DNA of 64,000 nt from Maribacter cobaltidurans. GTDB lineage: Bacteria; Bacteroidota; Bacteroidia; Flavobacteriales; Flavobacteriaceae. Positions 62,415 through 64,000 of the stretch are shown here, one piece after another. The translations under genes and the position numbers were made by a program. The stretch is taken from contig NZ_CP022957.1 in the NCBI RefSeq assembly GCF_002269385.1, positions 4,207,001 to 4,271,000 on the forward strand. The letters are read 5' to 3'. How positions within the stretch are numbered: the stretch's first letter is position 1; every line of letters starts with the position of its first letter. The notes below the pieces were generated by a model, which was not told the origin of the DNA, did no database searches, and saw nothing but the letters and a program-made list of their open reading frames with translations.

Positions 62415-64000
62415 ATGAACGGAGTAAAAACAGAAAATTTACAGAATCAGTTAAAGCATTTGGAATCAACATTATCCAGCTTTTCATTTGAATCCCTAAA
62501 TGCAACTGAGGCAATTACGCTTAAAAGTTCATTTAAGGCATTTAAAGGCCTTATGGAGGCCAAAATATACAATCCTGAAATGCCATTGGATATGGATGCA
62601 ACACATAAAGTTTCCAATGAAGTAAAAGAGGAGGGGAATGTCTTATCCAAAGAAACAAGTTTTATTGCCCACATCAGTCATGAAATACGTACACCCCTAA
62701 ATGGTATTATAGGTTTCACCAATCTTTTGAGGGAGGATAATCTGAACGAGAGTCAAACCAAAAAAGTTAATGCTATCCATATAGCCTCCCAAAATTTGTT
62801 GGAGATTATCAACGAAGTATTGGAATACTCCAAATTATCCTCTGGGATAGAGGATTTTATAGAGATTGACTTCAATTTATCCGGCCTGATCAATGATGTT
62901 GTTTTTTTATGTCAAACATTGTTGGTAGACCGTAAAATAGACCTACAATTAAAAATTGACAAAAGAATACCCGCAACCTTAATAGGTGATCCTTCAAAAT
63001 TATCCCAAATTCTGTTGAACCTTCTTGGGAACTCGATAAAATTTGTGGAAAAAGGGTTTATTCGACTCGAAATATTTTTAAAAGATGTTAGTCAGGACCA
63101 ACATATTATTGAATTTATTGTAAAGGACTCCGGTATAGGTATTTCAGAAGAACAATTGAAGGGAATTTTTCAATGCTTTAAACAAGTTGACCCATACACA
63201 TCCTCAAAATATGGAGGAACGGGGCTTGGCCTATGCATCGTAAAGAAACTGGTTGAAAAACAAGGTGGCGAAATTTCCGCGGAAAGTGAATTGGGTTCAG
63301 GGTCTACATTTACCTTCACCATTCCCTATAAGAAAGGAGTTTCAAGGAATATTCCCAAACAAACCCTAGGTACCATAAATATTCTAAAAGGAAAGGAATT
63401 ATTGAATGGTACCAAGATTTTGGTATTTGAGGATAATCATATGAATCAGCACTTGATCAAAGAGCAATTGCAAAAATGGGGTTGTAAAATATATGTAACC
63501 TCTGATGCGGACAAAGGTATGGGCATCTTAAAAACCCAGACCGTTGATTTGATCTTAATGGACTTGAGGATGCCAGGTTTAAATGGTTTTCAAATCTCCC
63601 GATTGATTCGAGAAGACAGGCAAATTGGAGAAATACCAATAATAGCCGTGAGTGCCGATTTTACAGCACAAGATGAAGAAAATTGTATTGCCTCTGGAAT
63701 CAATGATTTTTTGTTGAAACCCTACACTTTGGATGAATTATTAAAAAAACTCCTGAAGGCCAAGAAGCAAACACCTCTTTCTATGGATAGCAAAGTTTTG
63801 TTAGGTACGGAAATAATTACAGGAAAACCGAACGCAATTTTGGATTTGGAAAGCGTGTTGGAAGATTGTTGCGGTGAAGTGGACGTTTTGGAGGAACTAA
63901 TACGATTATTCAAGCAAAATGTATACGAGTTTATTGGTTCAGTAAAAATAAATCTCAAGCAGGGCACTTTTCATGAAATAGGTTTTGCTGCACATAAGCT
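62415..64000 (+). CDS. Hybrid sensor histidine kinase / response regulator (3' end outside window)
   Basis: The frame is open from an ATG at 62415 to the right edge, about 528 residues. A short N-terminal helical part (about 1-85) precedes HisKA (FIAHISHEIRTPLNGIIGFT, phospho-His about 95), HATPase (LLNLLGNSIKFVEK, VKDSGIGISEEQ, GGTGLGLCIVKKL), a receiver domain (LVFEDNHMNQHLIKEQLQKW, phospho-acceptor in LILMDLRMPGLNG, Lys in DFLLKPYTLDEL) and the start of an Hpt domain (DLESVLEDCCGEVDVLEELI). No membrane helix is seen, so the signal is cytoplasmic. The end is missing. Confidence 0.9.
   Translation, partial: MNGVKTENLQNQLKHLESTLSSFSFESLNATEAITLKSSFKAFKGLMEAKIYNPEMPLDMDATHKVSNEVKEEGNVLSKETSFIAHISHEIRTPLNGIIGFTNLLREDNLNESQTKKVNAIHIASQNLLEIINEVLEYSKLSSGIEDFIEIDFNLSGLINDVVFLCQTLLVDRKIDLQLKIDKRIPATLIGDPSKLSQILLNLLGNSIKFVEKGFIRLEIFLKDVSQDQHIIEFIVKDSGIGISEEQLKGIFQCFKQVDPYTSSKYGGTGLGLCIVKKLVEKQGGEISAESELGSGSTFTFTIPYKKGVSRNIPKQTLGTINILKGKELLNGTKILVFEDNHMNQHLIKEQLQKWGCKIYVTSDADKGMGILKTQTVDLILMDLRMPGLNGFQISRLIREDRQIGEIPIIAVSADFTAQDEENCIASGINDFLLKPYTLDELLKKLLKAKKQTPLSMDSKVLLGTEIITGKPNAILDLESVLEDCCGEVDVLEELIRLFKQNVYEFIGSVKINLKQGTFHEIGFAAHK

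Noticed and set aside
1..64000. tRNA, rRNA and CRISPR arrays
   Set aside because: Scanned the gaps for cloverleaf signatures and regularly spaced repeats; none was convincing.

Overview
The window reads as chromosomal DNA of a Bacteroidota bacterium, most likely a marine member of the Flavobacteriaceae. The grounds are a low GC content, Bacteroidota-type -7 promoter boxes (TAnnTTTG), the bifunctional lpxC/fabZ fusion, PorX (a regulator tied to type IX secretion), a TonB receptor followed by a DUF4249 lipoprotein, DUF6090 proteins, and weak or absent Shine-Dalgarno sequences. Species cannot be fixed from this window. No tRNA, rRNA or CRISPR array was seen.

Layout. (1) 1-12 kb is core: porX (runs off the left edge), an HD hydrolase, the lipid A / elongation factor block lpxD-lpxC/fabZ-lpxA-efp-second LpxD, sucD, fabG, a VWA-like membrane protein and an SPFH protein. 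(2) 12.1-21.1 kb is a complete histidine operon (hisG D C B H A F IE). A translated leader peptide with three consecutive His codons and a terminator/antiterminator pair precede it. Three non-his genes (GNAT, DinB, Asp/Glu racemase) are inserted between its later genes. (3) 21.1-36.7 kb is accessory DNA. From 23.5 to 30.3 kb every gene is on the minus strand: an ankyrin protein, an AraC regulator, four DUF6090 paralogues plus a broken fifth, DinB and GNAT. The gaps carry recurring boundary sequences that look like gene-cassette ends. An IS3-type transposase remnant, a GT39-like glycosyltransferase, an AraC/TPR regulator, a membrane protein and a protein with a HEPN-like Rx4H motif follow. (4) 36.8-44.3 kb is a self-contained ECF sigma regulon: sigma, putative anti-sigma, DUF4097 protein, outer-membrane barrel and a 46-aa protein on the minus strand, with a TonB receptor and DUF4249 lipoprotein divergent. 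Three promoters of identical architecture (TGCAACCC-N13-yTGTCTwT) serve it. (5) 44.4-47.1 kb holds a response regulator / PAS histidine kinase pair and a DUF1853 gene. Truncated copies of the 3' end of that gene lie at about 44.3 and 36.8 kb as direct repeats bracketing the preceding modules. (6) 47.3-64 kb is a lipoprotein, a VWA/AAA (MoxR-like) pair, truA, corA, cysM-epsC, several conserved hypotheticals, an acyl-CoA thioesterase, a membrane dipeptidase and a hybrid sensor kinase cut by the right edge.

How it works together: the left block makes lipid A and fatty acids, the his operon is controlled by ribosome-mediated attenuation, and the central ECF block looks like an envelope-sensing regulon that controls itself and a TonB outer-membrane receptor. 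The best candidates for something new are the his attenuator, the ECF promoter triplet, the DUF6090 cassette-like array with its boundary motif, and the repeated DUF1853 3' end.
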